Source: JAFGHJ01 sp964523975
GTDB lineage: Bacteria; Hydrothermota; UBA3072
Direction: 5' to 3'
Length of the DNA: 46,839 nt
Assembly (NCBI GenBank): GCA_964523975.1
Contig: CAZGBM010000005.1
Coordinates: 1-46,839 of the forward strand
In this document: piece by piece, positions 26,301 to 35,011 of the stretch
Layout of the letters: each line of letters begins with the position of its first letter
Numbering within the stretch: position 1 is the first letter of the stretch
The notes under the pieces: generated by a model
Databases searched by the model: none
Told to the model about the DNA's origin: nothing
The model's input: only the letters and a program-made list of their open reading frames with translations
Position numbers and translations under genes: made by a program

Positions 26301-27406
26301 TATGTAAGCCCTAAAGATTCGTATAAACCAAAATTTCTTTCAATCATTTTTTCATAAGAAAACGATTTTTTAACTCTCTCCCTTCCTTTTTTTCCCATTC
26401 CTCTTCTTTTCTTCCCGTCTCGAATCAACTCACTTAATTTCTCTACATAACCACTAAAATCATCAGGAGGCAAAAGATAACCGGTCGCCGAATCGATAAC
26501 CACTTCTGTTGTGCCATCTACCCGGGAAGCGACAACCGGAAGGCCCGAAGCCATTCCCTCAAGCACCGATAAAGGGAGCCCCTCCCATCTTGAAGGGAGA
26601 AAAAATATATCCATCTCAGAAAGTATTTTGGCGACATTGTTTTTCCAACCTAAAATTTTAATTCTTTTATTTTTCAGAACCATATTTTCAACTTTTTTCC
26701 GTAGTGGTCCGTCTCCGATATATATAAAAATTACGTTTTTAAATTTTGAAGTTACCTCTAAAGCAACTTTAGCCCACATCAATGGGTTTTTCTGGGGTTT
26801 AAAGTTGGCAACCGTTCCTATTTTTATCATATCATGACTTTTTCGTTCGATATTAAAATTTTCGATATCGACATAATTCGGAATACAGCAATACTTGACC
26901 TTTTTACTCATACCCCATTCAACAGATTTTTTAATATGCGTCCTGGCAACCGTTACAACTATATCTCCAAAATACGAGGCAATTCGTTCCGCATTCAGGT
27001 AAACGAATCTTTTAACAGGAGAAATATAAGGATTAACAGCAAAACCATGTATAACGTGTACCGAGCAAACAAAAGGGAGAGTACCGGAAACCAGCCTACC
27101 GATTACGCCTGCTTTCGAACCGTGCGTATGCAGAATTATCCGGTCATATCTGTCATACACTTCAATTAGAATCTTTCTCAATCTAAAGAAACAAACAACA
27201 TCTTGTAACGGATTGATACTTCTTCTCAAACAGGATAACTTTATGTGTTTGTCTTTAAACTCTTCTCTTACATTATCATAGAGGTCGCCACCTGTACCGG
27301 TTATCAAAATTCCTTTTCTCCCAAGCTCTCTCATTAAATCTATAACGATTTTCTGTGCGCCTCCCAATTCTAATTTCGCAATTAACTGGACGACTATTGC
27401 CGACAT
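26300..27406 (-). CDS. GT4 family glycosyltransferase
   Basis: A GT-B retaining transferase of 368 residues, probably adding a sugar to a surface glycan. N-terminal LELGGAQKIVIDL (12-24) is the acceptor-site glycine motif; the C-terminal domain has GTVANFKPQKNP, FIYIGDGPLRK, FFLPSRWEGLPLSVLEGMASGLPVV (the E-x7-E motif) and GYLLPPDD. It overlaps the UGM-like gene by 13 bases, as third gene of the operon. Its TAG stop is at the edge of a composite repeat (shared string ACATAGCACGGCAAAACC with 18.54 kb). Confidence 0.9.
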   Translation of the reverse strand: MSAIVVQLIAKLELGGAQKIVIDLMRELGRKGILITGTGGDLYDNVREEFKDKHIKLSCLRRSINPLQDVVCFFRLRKILIEVYDRYDRIILHTHGSKAGVIGRLVSGTLPFVCSVHVIHGFAVNPYISPVKRFVYLNAERIASYFGDIVVTVARTHIKKSVEWGMSKKVKYCCIPNYVDIENFNIERKSHDMIKIGTVANFKPQKNPLMWAKVALEVTSKFKNVIFIYIGDGPLRKKVENMVLKNKRIKILGWKNNVAKILSEMDIFFLPSRWEGLPLSVLEGMASGLPVVASRVDGTTEVVIDSATGYLLPPDDFSGYVEKLSELIRDGKKRRGMGKKGRERVKKSFSYEKMIERNFGLYESLGLT

Positions 27407-28662
27407 AATTCTGCCGCGATCCTTTTACCTTCCAGTATGGATTCTTCGATATATGAATATTCCCATTTCCCGAACCTTCCAGCCAGAGTTATATTATATC
27501 TTTTCAGGAAATCCTGTATTTCTTTAATAATTTTCTCCCTGTTTTTATCATAAATCGGATAGGCATATGGGATATCGAGCTCGGAAATGTGCGCTATCGC
27601 TTCTTTTTTACATAACCCTATTTGTTCCAAATTCTTTATAACAGTATCAATAATGTCATTATCCGGCTTATTTTTCCTGTAAGAAATCTCGACCCATATT
27701 GATGAGCAGTTGTCGGGCGCCAATTGCGGCGAAATATTCGACAACGAACCAATTCGATAAAAAGGGAATTTTTTATCCGGAAAATATATCCAGTGAAATT
27801 CGGAAGGGTTGAAATTACTATTTTTAGATTTTTTTATCGAATTACCAAAAGAAAGCTTGCCTTTGATTCCAATATTCAAACATAATACCGAATTCCAGAC
27901 CAATTCTCCATTCTTCGGCTCGAATTTTTTTCCGTTCATGCTGAGCATCTTCAAAAATTCCGGAAGAGGAATCGTCGAAACGAGATTTTCATACTTTGTT
28001 TTTCCTGAATCAAAATAAACGTATTTTTCGTCTACCTTCCTGACCTCTCCCCTTGAAATTTCCATTCCTTTGGAAATTGAAGATACCAGTTCACCAATAC
28101 CTTTATGCGGATAAAAGAACTCTGCATTATATCCAATGTTTTTTTTCGAAGAAGTTCGGGATTTTTTCGGAACATAGCTCGTTAGAAAATCCGGTACAAT
28201 ATCTTTCAGAGGGTACTTCCATAATTTTTCATTATAAGGTTTAAAAAATATGCCATACAATTCCCCACCAAAATTACGGACAAACCATTCCTCAAGATTC
28301 CGGGGTTGTTTTCTATTTTTCATAAGATAACCTATAGAAGATTTCATGCGTGACTCGGCAGGCAGATACTCAATATTTAATTGAATTGGATAGGGTATAA
28401 CTCTTTTATCTAAATACACGTATGAATTACGTTTGATTGTTCTAATCCCGGGCACGATTTTCACGGCTAAATCCCTTACGTACGGAGTCCTGCAATGAAG
28501 GAAATGTCCGGTATAATTAAAAGTATAGCCGTCAATATTTATGTTGCGGCATAACCCTCCGGGATTCTTCTTTTTTTCTATGATAATAAAATCACGTTTT
28601 TTTTCTTTAAGATGATACGCGACCGCCAGGCCTGTAATACCGGCTCCGAGGATTACCGTCAA
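27394..28662 (-). CDS. UDP-galactopyranose mutase-like flavoprotein (eukaryote-type sequence pattern)
   Basis: An FAD amine-oxidase-fold protein of 422 residues. It has VILGAGITGLAVAYHL at 3-18, the second dinucleotide motif GGLCRN near 35, YTGHFLH near 50, YVYLDKRVIPYPIQLN near 82-97, FFKPYNEKLWKYPL near 140, FFYPHKGIGELV near 185 and LVSTIPL near 235. This order (GGH, WVPYPFQNN, MRPYNFKVW, FPARGGTGG, LVSTMA) resembles fungal and other eukaryotic UDP-galactopyranose mutases more than GlfA-like E. coli Glf. Function as a galactofuranose mutase is inferred; a general NAD(P)/FAD protein is the alternative. The start is TTG, overlapping the WecA stop (TTGA), with AGGAG six bases before it. Confidence 0.72.
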   Translation of the reverse strand: MTVILGAGITGLAVAYHLKEKKRDFIIIEKKKNPGGLCRNINIDGYTFNYTGHFLHCRTPYVRDLAVKIVPGIRTIKRNSYVYLDKRVIPYPIQLNIEYLPAESRMKSSIGYLMKNRKQPRNLEEWFVRNFGGELYGIFFKPYNEKLWKYPLKDIVPDFLTSYVPKKSRTSSKKNIGYNAEFFYPHKGIGELVSSISKGMEISRGEVRKVDEKYVYFDSGKTKYENLVSTIPLPEFLKMLSMNGKKFEPKNGELVWNSVLCLNIGIKGKLSFGNSIKKSKNSNFNPSEFHWIYFPDKKFPFYRIGSLSNISPQLAPDNCSSIWVEISYRKNKPDNDIIDTVIKNLEQIGLCKKEAIAHISELDIPYAYPIYDKNREKIIKEIQDFLKRYNITLAGRFGKWEYSYIEESILEGKRIAAELCRQ

Positions 28663-29612
28663 GTCTTACTCCTGAAGATTATACCAAAAAAAACGAATAT
28701 CAAGGCTGCAATTGCGTAAAGTATTATCGCGCCTTTAATTGTGAGGCGGGTAATTATGAAAGACGCCTCACAAAGTGCTATTGTAGCAAGATATATTATC
28801 GCGATTATAGAAGGTACAGGTAATCCGCCAGCTTTAAGCTTCAAAACAAAATGGTCGTGCGAGCCTCTAAGAGGATTTTGTTTCTTTGTTATTCGGAGAA
28901 CAACCACATAAACCGTATCAAATAAAGGTATAAAAAGAACAAGCAAAGGAACAAAAACGGCAATAGGGTTTGCAGCCGAGTATCTCGTTATTAAAGCTAA
29001 AACCGAAAGGGTATAACCGAGAAAAAGGCTTCCGGAATCTCCCATAAAAATCTTTGCCTTCGGCAGATTAAAAGGCAAAAAACCAAGACAGCCTCCGGCA
29101 AGCGTCGCGGCAATAACAGGATAACTCCCGCTGCCGTAAATCGAAATAAAAATAAAGCTGGATGCGGCAAAAAAACCTACACCTGCTGCAATCCCGTCCA
29201 TTACGTCTATTATATTAAATGCATTTGTTATGCCGACAATCCAAATCACGGATAAAATAATGTTAAGGTATTCCGGTAATACGGCGATTCTCATTCTTGT
29301 TCCTGACCAGATGGTAAATACAGCTATCAGAGACTGAAAGAAAAGTTTCAGATATTTTGAAAACGGACGAATATCGTCGAAAAAACCAAGCAGAAAAATC
29401 AAAAAACCGAAAACCAGTATTCTGCATTCACCGCCGAAAAAAGCGCACATCAGAGTTCCCAGAAAAATCGCAACCCCACCTCCGTAAGGTGTTGGTTTTG
29501 AATGATCTTTAATTCCCCTCGGTTTATCCATCAAACCAATTTTAGGAGCTATTTTTGAAAACATAAACGATAAAAGAAAACTGATAATAAAAGCGAGAAT
29601 AAAAGAAATCAA
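28659..29612 (-). CDS. UDP-sugar:undecaprenyl-phosphate sugar-1-phosphate transferase (WecA/MraY family)
   Basis: Polytopic enzyme (317 residues, about ten membrane helices) that loads a HexNAc-1-phosphate on undecaprenyl phosphate to start a surface glycan. Family motifs: KPTPYGGG near 40, FFDDIRPFSK (the DD motif) near 85, NAFNIIDVMDGIAAG near 128 and IFMGDSGSLFLGY near 186; the cytoplasmic HIDE-loop reads LRGSHDHFVLKL. It is WecA-like rather than MraY because it lies with glycosyltransferases. The start is TTG at 29612, ten bases after GGAGG. It heads the wecA-UGM-GT4 operon. Confidence 0.87.
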   Translation of the reverse strand: MISFILAFIISFLLSFMFSKIAPKIGLMDKPRGIKDHSKPTPYGGGVAIFLGTLMCAFFGGECRILVFGFLIFLLGFFDDIRPFSKYLKLFFQSLIAVFTIWSGTRMRIAVLPEYLNIILSVIWIVGITNAFNIIDVMDGIAAGVGFFAASSFIFISIYGSGSYPVIAATLAGGCLGFLPFNLPKAKIFMGDSGSLFLGYTLSVLALITRYSAANPIAVFVPLLVLFIPLFDTVYVVVLRITKKQNPLRGSHDHFVLKLKAGGLPVPSIIAIIYLATIALCEASFIITRLTIKGAIILYAIAALIFVFFGIIFRSKT

Positions 29613-29689
29613 ATTCTATTATCCTCCTCTGAATCTTAATGTAAAAGAACCGAATTTTCTCTTTGATAATTCCATAATTTTTCTACTCA

Positions 29690-29717
29690 AATTTATGATT
29701 TTATCCTAATTAGTCAA
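29690..29717 (-). promoter_or_regulatory. Candidate promoter of the wecA-like operon
   Basis: Minus strand TTGACT (29717-29712), 16-base spacer, TAAATT (29695-29690). It lies between the composite repeat copy 2 and the gene, so it is inside the segment bracketed by the two inverted element copies. Confidence 0.45.
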
Positions 29718-29748
29718 GGTAAATAACATATTTTCATTTTTAACCACA

Positions 29749-30080
29749 GCACGGCAAAGCCGCTAAAATGCAAAAATCAAATATCAAAATGTAAAATTAC
29801 AAATCAAAATTCAAAAAAAGAATTAGCCACGGATGAACACCCTTGTACGGTCGTTCCTCTCTACAGGGCAGGCAGATTTAAAAAAGTATTTTATTGTTTT
29901 AAACAAAATTAGATTTGGGATGGGTGGTTGGGTAATCCGTGTACATCTGTGGCCAATTAATCTGGGGTAGGGTTGGGTAATTCAAAGAAAAAAAATCTGC
30001 GTTTATCTGTGTTCTATTCTTTTTAGTTTTTACATTTTTATTTGTCGTTTTGCTTTTGAATTTCGATATTTAATTTCTAT
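29749..30080 (+). repeat. Composite intergenic element, copy 2 (MITE-like), families A and C
   Basis: About 332 bp, inverted relative to copy 1. It has the edge GCACGGCAAAGCCGC, an A unit almost identical over 50 bases to those at 26.23 and 46.78 kb, AATTAGCCACGGATGAACAC, a private insert (~29838-29877, GTACGGTCGTTCCTCTCTAC), the shared AAGTATTTTATTGTTTTAAA core, CATCTGTGGCC, GGTTGGGTAATTCAAAG, AATCTGCGTTTATCTGTG, and an inverted A unit. No coding capacity. Confidence 0.8.
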
Positions 30081-30111
30081 TGAACTCTCCCAACATAATC
30101 CAAAATACACC

Positions 30112-30140
30112 TTGACAACCTAACTGAGAATAAGTATAAT
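30112..30140 (+). promoter_or_regulatory. Perfect consensus promoter of the sialidase-like gene
   Basis: TTGACA (30112-30117), 17-base spacer, TATAAT (30135-30140): a full match with ideal spacing. GGGAGGT (30152-30158) precedes the ATG at 30164. Confidence 0.93.
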
Positions 30141-30163
30141 ATAAATAAAAAGGGAGGTTTTTT

Positions 30164-31762
30164 ATGAAAAAAGTGGTTGTATTCTTTTTGCTAACTTTGT
30201 TTCTCTTGATGCCAGTGTTACCTATCGAAGCTAACGAAGAAGTAAATTCCGAGGTAGAACTTGACCTGACTCAATTCTCCGGTGAAGTGGCAGGTCCACC
30301 TGATGTCATAGTAAACGACGCAAAATTACGCTATGGCTGGGATTTACTTATTTACAGCGGAGAAGTCAATGTAAACGCCTGGGCAGTGCCTGCCGGTGTT
30401 GACGACGAGTCAATAGATGTCGATTATTTTGCAGGAGACACTCTCAGGGCGGTCGTTGCCTGTCCGGATTCATTGGTCAGAATTTTCAGGTCCAATGACA
30501 GGGGACAGAACTGGTCACAGGTGGGACAGATTACCTTCGGGGCTGGAGGAGCAGCCGCACCGCACATCATTCACGGACCCGACAGCACCTATCATGTTTT
30601 CTGTCTGTATGTAAAAGATGAAGTTGATATTTATGCCCAAGCAAGAAGAACCGCTAATGATCTCTTGATTAGCGGAAGTGCTTACTTTTTAACCGGTGAC
30701 GATTCTGTAAATAGCTACTCGGTCTGCACGGATAGAGTAGACTACCACAACTATTCTGTTTATCTTGTTTATAACGAGGGGACCGCCAGTTTAAGCAGCA
30801 CAAAGTTTACCCGAACAACTGATATGGGACAAAACTGGACAACTCCTGCCATAATTTCGCAACCTGATGTCAATTCCCCCAATATAACTTACGGTGGAGA
30901 TGACATTTTATATTTATCTTATATCTATACTTCCGCCCCGAATATCTACGCACGAGCGCGTAGAAGTCTCAATTCAGGGTCAAGTTGGGGTGGATTTATA
31001 ACTCTTGAATCAGATACTTTCCCGAAGATGGCTCCGCAGATAGCGGCAGCTTATGATGGTTCAGGAGATGTATGGGTAATCTGGCCCAAAAAAGACCTTA
31101 CTACCGCCAATGATGATTGGGGTCTCCGCTGGTCATGGAGTCAGGATTCAGCTGTGACATGGACATCTGCCGGCTGGGTCAACAGTGAAGTAGATTCCAA
31201 CGATTATCTTCCAAGCATAGCAGTCAACGATTACAACGGCTCAACAGACCATGACCCTTATGTCAGCTTCGTGAGAGCAACCTATAGTGGAGCCAACCCT
31301 TCAGTCCGTTCATTCAACTGGAGTAGTGGCGCCTGGGGTACTGAAACCCGCTACTCAAATTACGGCACCTCATTGACAAGACCAATTCAGACCTTTAACT
31401 ATATCTCGACAACTCCCGCAATCGCTTATGTCGGAGAAGGTTCCGAGAATGTTTATTTCGACTCCTGGGAAAGCTCCGGCGTAGAGGAAAAAGATGTTGA
31501 AGCGGCAATCACCTGCAGTCTTGACCGGTCAATAATCACAGGAACAGCCACTTTGGAATACACCTTAGCTACAGGAAGTTCCGTAGATATTTCGCTCTTC
31601 AATGTTCTCGGTCAGAAGGTTGCAACGCTATTCAACGGTGTAAAGGAAGCCGGAAAAAACACCCTGACTTTGAGCTCGGATGGTCTCTCGCAGGGCGTTT
31701 ACTACATCACAGTTGAAACTCCTTTCGGAAGAGCTACAGCAAAAGCAACTGTTATAAAATAA
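30164..31762 (+). CDS. Secreted sialidase/BNR-like beta-propeller protein with T9SS-like sorting domain
   Basis: A 532-residue exported protein. Signal peptide MKKVVVFFLLTLFLLMPVLPIEA, then a six-bladed-propeller-like domain with Asp-box motifs (SNDRGQNW near 108, TTDMGQNW near 218, SLNSGSSW, SQDSAVTW). The last ~85 residues (ISLFNVLGQKVATLFNG, LSSDGLSQGVYYITV) are a type A T9SS-like C-terminal domain. The usual sialidase catalytic set was not identified, so an enzymatic role is unproven; a structural surface protein is equally likely. The ideal promoter, ribosome site and terminator point to a strongly expressed single-gene unit. By eye it is richer in GC and in C/G-ending codons than its neighbours, consistent with high expression or later acquisition. 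Confidence 0.83.
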   Translation: MKKVVVFFLLTLFLLMPVLPIEANEEVNSEVELDLTQFSGEVAGPPDVIVNDAKLRYGWDLLIYSGEVNVNAWAVPAGVDDESIDVDYFAGDTLRAVVACPDSLVRIFRSNDRGQNWSQVGQITFGAGGAAAPHIIHGPDSTYHVFCLYVKDEVDIYAQARRTANDLLISGSAYFLTGDDSVNSYSVCTDRVDYHNYSVYLVYNEGTASLSSTKFTRTTDMGQNWTTPAIISQPDVNSPNITYGGDDILYLSYIYTSAPNIYARARRSLNSGSSWGGFITLESDTFPKMAPQIAAAYDGSGDVWVIWPKKDLTTANDDWGLRWSWSQDSAVTWTSAGWVNSEVDSNDYLPSIAVNDYNGSTDHDPYVSFVRATYSGANPSVRSFNWSSGAWGTETRYSNYGTSLTRPIQTFNYISTTPAIAYVGEGSENVYFDSWESSGVEEKDVEAAITCSLDRSIITGTATLEYTLATGSSVDISLFNVLGQKVATLFNGVKEAGKNTLTLSSDGLSQGVYYITVETPFGRATAKATVIK

Positions 31763-31781
31763 AATAAAAAATAAATAAACA

Positions 31782-31811
31782 AAAAGGGGAGAGCTTCCTC
31801 TCCCCTTTTTT
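31782..31811 (+). terminator. Rho-independent terminator
   Basis: A perfect 12-bp stem, AAAAGGGGAGAG (31782-31793) with CTCTCCCCTTTT (31798-31809), closes a CTTC loop and is followed by T residues. It ends the sialidase-like gene 20 bases after its stop. Confidence 0.95.
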
Positions 31812-31829
31812 ATATTATATACTTTTAGA

Positions 31830-33809
31830 GTGACGATAAGAAAAATCATTGGTGAAATAGAAAAAGAAAATTTTTCTTTTTTTCCTGGTTTCGTAACTCT
31901 CTTTTCAATCATATTAATCAGGAATATGCTCGAAAGTTCATTTGAAGGAAAACAAATTTTAGGGTTTTCGGCGATTACTTCCCGTTCGTTTTATATGGTC
32001 TTCGTTCATTACCCTTTATTCTATCTATCCCTCTTTTTATGGGCTCTTTTCATCCTTAAATTTTTAACAAAAGAAGAGCCGATAAAAATTGCAAAGGTTC
32101 TGCTCATCGGAATGTCGGTCATCATAATCGCTCCAATTATAGATATCATTGTCTCAAAGGGAAGCGGTTATAATTTGACCTATTTAACCGGTCCGGGAGA
32201 ATTTACGGAAATACATAAATTTTTCTATTTTACTAAAGACCTTCTCCAGACAAGCTGGGGACAGAGAGCAGAAATACTCCTCGTACTTATCGGCAGTTTT
32301 ATATATGTGTTTATAAAAACGAAAAATCATTTTAAAGCCCTGCTTGCTCCGATATTTATATATCTGATTATTTTTATTCATAGTATCCTTCCAAACACAA
32401 TCGCCCGCATACCTTTTTATCTCGGATACAAAAAACTGACCGCCACAGCAATTCTGAGCAGCGGAATATTACCTATAGATAGCCAGAACTACGCAGTAAT
32501 TTTTGCTGTATCTATCATTTTAGCCGGAATTTCAATTGCTCTCGCGGAAAGAAAAAAGATAAAAGAAATAGCAGATTTTAAATTTTCTTCCGTTCTTATC
32601 GGAGCCGTTTTTCTCGGTATCTTTTATGCCTTGTTCCTTATATTGAGATACTACCCTTTTATATTGATAAATCCGATATTTTACCTTTCGGTTTTGCTTG
32701 GCATAGTCATAGTGATTTTTACAAACAGGATTTCTCATCTTGATACGCGCTCATGTGAATTCCAGATACTTGCAACAGGAACGATACTTTTCGCTATCAC
32801 TCTCGGATATGTGTTCCTGATTTTAATGCTGGTCTTTTATCTCTGCAAAAAATTCCTCAAGCCCCGCTGGCTCTTGATTTTGCCATCATTTATTGCAGGC
32901 TTTTCTTTGATTTGTCAGGAAGCTACCCCGGGGACAATAATTCCCGTAAAAAAAGAGATTTTGGAATCAAAAGGGATAAGACTCGCAGGATGGACTTTCT
33001 TCTTGAACGGCGACTATAAGAAGGCTCTGCTTTTATATTTAAAAGTTCATTCGATCCGGCAAGACAATGAAACTCAAAAAAGAATCGGACAGTGCTATCT
33101 CAATATGGGACATCTTGAAAAAGGCATAGAAGAACTCGAAAGAATAGAAGATCCGGATTACGAAACGATTCTTTCGCTCGGACAGGCATATACGCAGAAC
33201 GGTAAATATGAAAAAGCCATCGCTATCTACAAAAAGGCACTTGAGGAAAAAATCTCGGAGGCGGAATTTTATGTCAAAATTGCGCAGATTGCTTCCCGCA
33301 GCACAACGGAAGAAGAGATGAATGCAGCAATCAATAAAGCGGCTCTTTATGGTATTCCGAAATACAAACTCTTTCAGATAAAAGCGGACTTCTATTTTCG
33401 TAAAAATGATTTAGAAAATGCCGGAAAAATGTATGACATTTCCTTAATTTATAATCCGAGGTCCGCCGCATCACTTTCCGGTAAGGGTATAGTATACTAC
33501 AAACAGGGCAATATGAAGGAAGCAGAAAAACAATTGCTAAAAGCCCTGGAAATCGAACGAAATAATGATGCAATATACAACAATCTGGGTGCCATATATT
33601 TAGCACAAAACAATTACCAGAAAGCGGAAAAAACTTTTCTTAAATCCCTGGATATAAATCCAAATCAGGAAGAGGCCTACTATAACCTCGGACTGATTTA
33701 CGAAACAGAAGGAAGAATGGAAGAGGCTTATCAGATGTACCAGAGAGCATTGCAGGTAAATCCGGACTATATACCGGCGAAAATTAAAATCAAGGTACTG
33801 GAAAAATGA
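31830..33809 (+). CDS. Polytopic membrane protein with C-terminal TPR domain
   Basis: A 659-residue protein. Residues ~15-370 hold about ten membrane helices (for example FVTLFSIILIRNM, YPLFYLSLFLWALFILKFL, YAVIFAVSIILAGISIAL); residues ~385-655 are eight or more TPRs (GDYKKALLLYLKVHS, GKYEKAIAIYKKALEE, NNYQKAEKTFLKSLDINP). Exact function unknown; this layout occurs in proteins of envelope glycan assembly. The start is GTG at 31830, without ribosome site. TATACT ends seven bases before it, so the mRNA may be leaderless, though no good -35 is visible beyond the terminator. It overlaps the UbiA gene by four bases. Confidence 0.83.
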   Translation: MTIRKIIGEIEKENFSFFPGFVTLFSIILIRNMLESSFEGKQILGFSAITSRSFYMVFVHYPLFYLSLFLWALFILKFLTKEEPIKIAKVLLIGMSVIIIAPIIDIIVSKGSGYNLTYLTGPGEFTEIHKFFYFTKDLLQTSWGQRAEILLVLIGSFIYVFIKTKNHFKALLAPIFIYLIIFIHSILPNTIARIPFYLGYKKLTATAILSSGILPIDSQNYAVIFAVSIILAGISIALAERKKIKEIADFKFSSVLIGAVFLGIFYALFLILRYYPFILINPIFYLSVLLGIVIVIFTNRISHLDTRSCEFQILATGTILFAITLGYVFLILMLVFYLCKKFLKPRWLLILPSFIAGFSLICQEATPGTIIPVKKEILESKGIRLAGWTFFLNGDYKKALLLYLKVHSIRQDNETQKRIGQCYLNMGHLEKGIEELERIEDPDYETILSLGQAYTQNGKYEKAIAIYKKALEEKISEAEFYVKIAQIASRSTTEEEMNAAINKAALYGIPKYKLFQIKADFYFRKNDLENAGKMYDISLIYNPRSAASLSGKGIVYYKQGNMKEAEKQLLKALEIERNNDAIYNNLGAIYLAQNNYQKAEKTFLKSLDINPNQEEAYYNLGLIYETEGRMEEAYQMYQRALQVNPDYIPAKIKIKVLEK

Positions 33810-34729
33810 TTATTTTATTGCCGATTTTTCTTACAATTGCGGGATTCTTATTCATAAAAATCAAAATTCCCGGATTTATAAAAAGCTGGCTTTCGGCATC
33901 ACGACCTCTTATATCTCTTCATTATCTCTTCCCCACTACCTTTGGAATCTTGCTCGGGAATTACATTTACCAGGAACCAATCAATTATATGCATTCGTTT
34001 CTGCTCATATTTTCCGTTTTCTTTTCTTTCCAGACTTCCGTAATCATAAACGATATAAACGATATTAAAACGGACTACTTTTCAAACAAAAATAGTCTTT
34101 TAAACCCGGGCTCTTTTTCCATAGAATATTATAGATTTTTGAGTTTATTTTTCTTTATAATTTCTTTACTTTCCGCTCTGGTTATAAACTACAGAATATT
34201 TCTTATAGTCTTATTTGCTCACGTACTTCACTTTTCATACTCTTCGAAACCTCTTCGCTTGAAGCGCTTCTTTCCCGTCTCTATTTTTATCCTTGCCCTG
34301 GGTGCATTACTTGCCGCTATTTCGGGATATGCCCTTTTTAACTCATATAAACCTTTCATCTCCTTCCCTCCAAGAGCAGCCCTGTTTATTTTCATTCCTC
34401 TATTCTTATCGCTGAACTTCCGCGACCTTGCCGACTACAAGGGTGACGGAAAAACAGACATAACTACTTTATTCACTATATTCGGCATCGAAAAAGGGAG
34501 ATATATAAATGCTTTTCTTGTTCTCTTGAGTTATCTTCTGGTACCTTTGATTTTAAGATTTTATCCATTATTTATAGCAACCATACCTCTTGGAATCGTA
34601 AGCACTTACTTCTGTATCAAGAAACCACTCAACGAAAAAATGATATTCTATATATATTTCATACTTATAGCAATTCTGGCGGTATTCGTACATACAAAAA
34701 CGGAAATTTTTATTGGTCCAATATTTTAA
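33806..34729 (+). CDS. UbiA-family prenyltransferase
   Basis: Integral membrane prenyltransferase of 307 residues and about eight helices. The first aspartate motif is NDINDIKTD (near 83-91), the second DLADYKGD (near 214-221), both needed for Mg and prenyl diphosphate binding. After the first motif the common N-x-R-P is replaced by N-K-N-S-L, an oddity. The acceptor cannot be told: quinone, heme, chlorophyll-like or lipid head groups are all possible in this family. It overlaps the upstream membrane-TPR gene by ATGA, implying coupled translation and possibly a joint envelope function. Confidence 0.85.
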   Translation: MIILLPIFLTIAGFLFIKIKIPGFIKSWLSASRPLISLHYLFPTTFGILLGNYIYQEPINYMHSFLLIFSVFFSFQTSVIINDINDIKTDYFSNKNSLLNPGSFSIEYYRFLSLFFFIISLLSALVINYRIFLIVLFAHVLHFSYSSKPLRLKRFFPVSIFILALGALLAAISGYALFNSYKPFISFPPRAALFIFIPLFLSLNFRDLADYKGDGKTDITTLFTIFGIEKGRYINAFLVLLSYLLVPLILRFYPLFIATIPLGIVSTYFCIKKPLNEKMIFYIYFILIAILAVFVHTKTEIFIGPIF

Positions 34730-34734
34730 TCAAA

Positions 34735-34966
34735 ATTAGCCACAAAGACACAAAGAAAAAAATATTTGTGTTGTTTAAAACCCTTCCCACATCACAATTT
34801 TTAAAATGTAGACAATGTAGAGATTGTAGTTTTTTTATTTTAAATCCTATATGAATTACATGTCCTACATGTGCAATTAGTTTTTGTTTTTTCTAACAGC
34901 TAAAAAAATATATTAAAAACTTTGTGATCTTTGTGTACTCTGTGGTTCAATAAGTTTTTTGGGGAC
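34735..34966. repeat. Nested inverted repeats, outer B and inner E families
   Basis: The outer arms are TTAGCCACAAAGACACAAAG (~34737) and CTTTGTGATCTTTGTGTACT (~34921). The inner arms are TAAAATGTAGACAATGTAGA (~34802) and TACATGTCCTACATGTGCAA (~34857). It lies between the convergent UbiA and recJ genes, where it may help stop transcription from both sides (inference). No gene. Confidence 0.68.
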
Positions 34967-35011
34967 TGGGATGAGATTCGGACTTCTTACTCCTGACTTC
35001 TGGCTTCTTCT

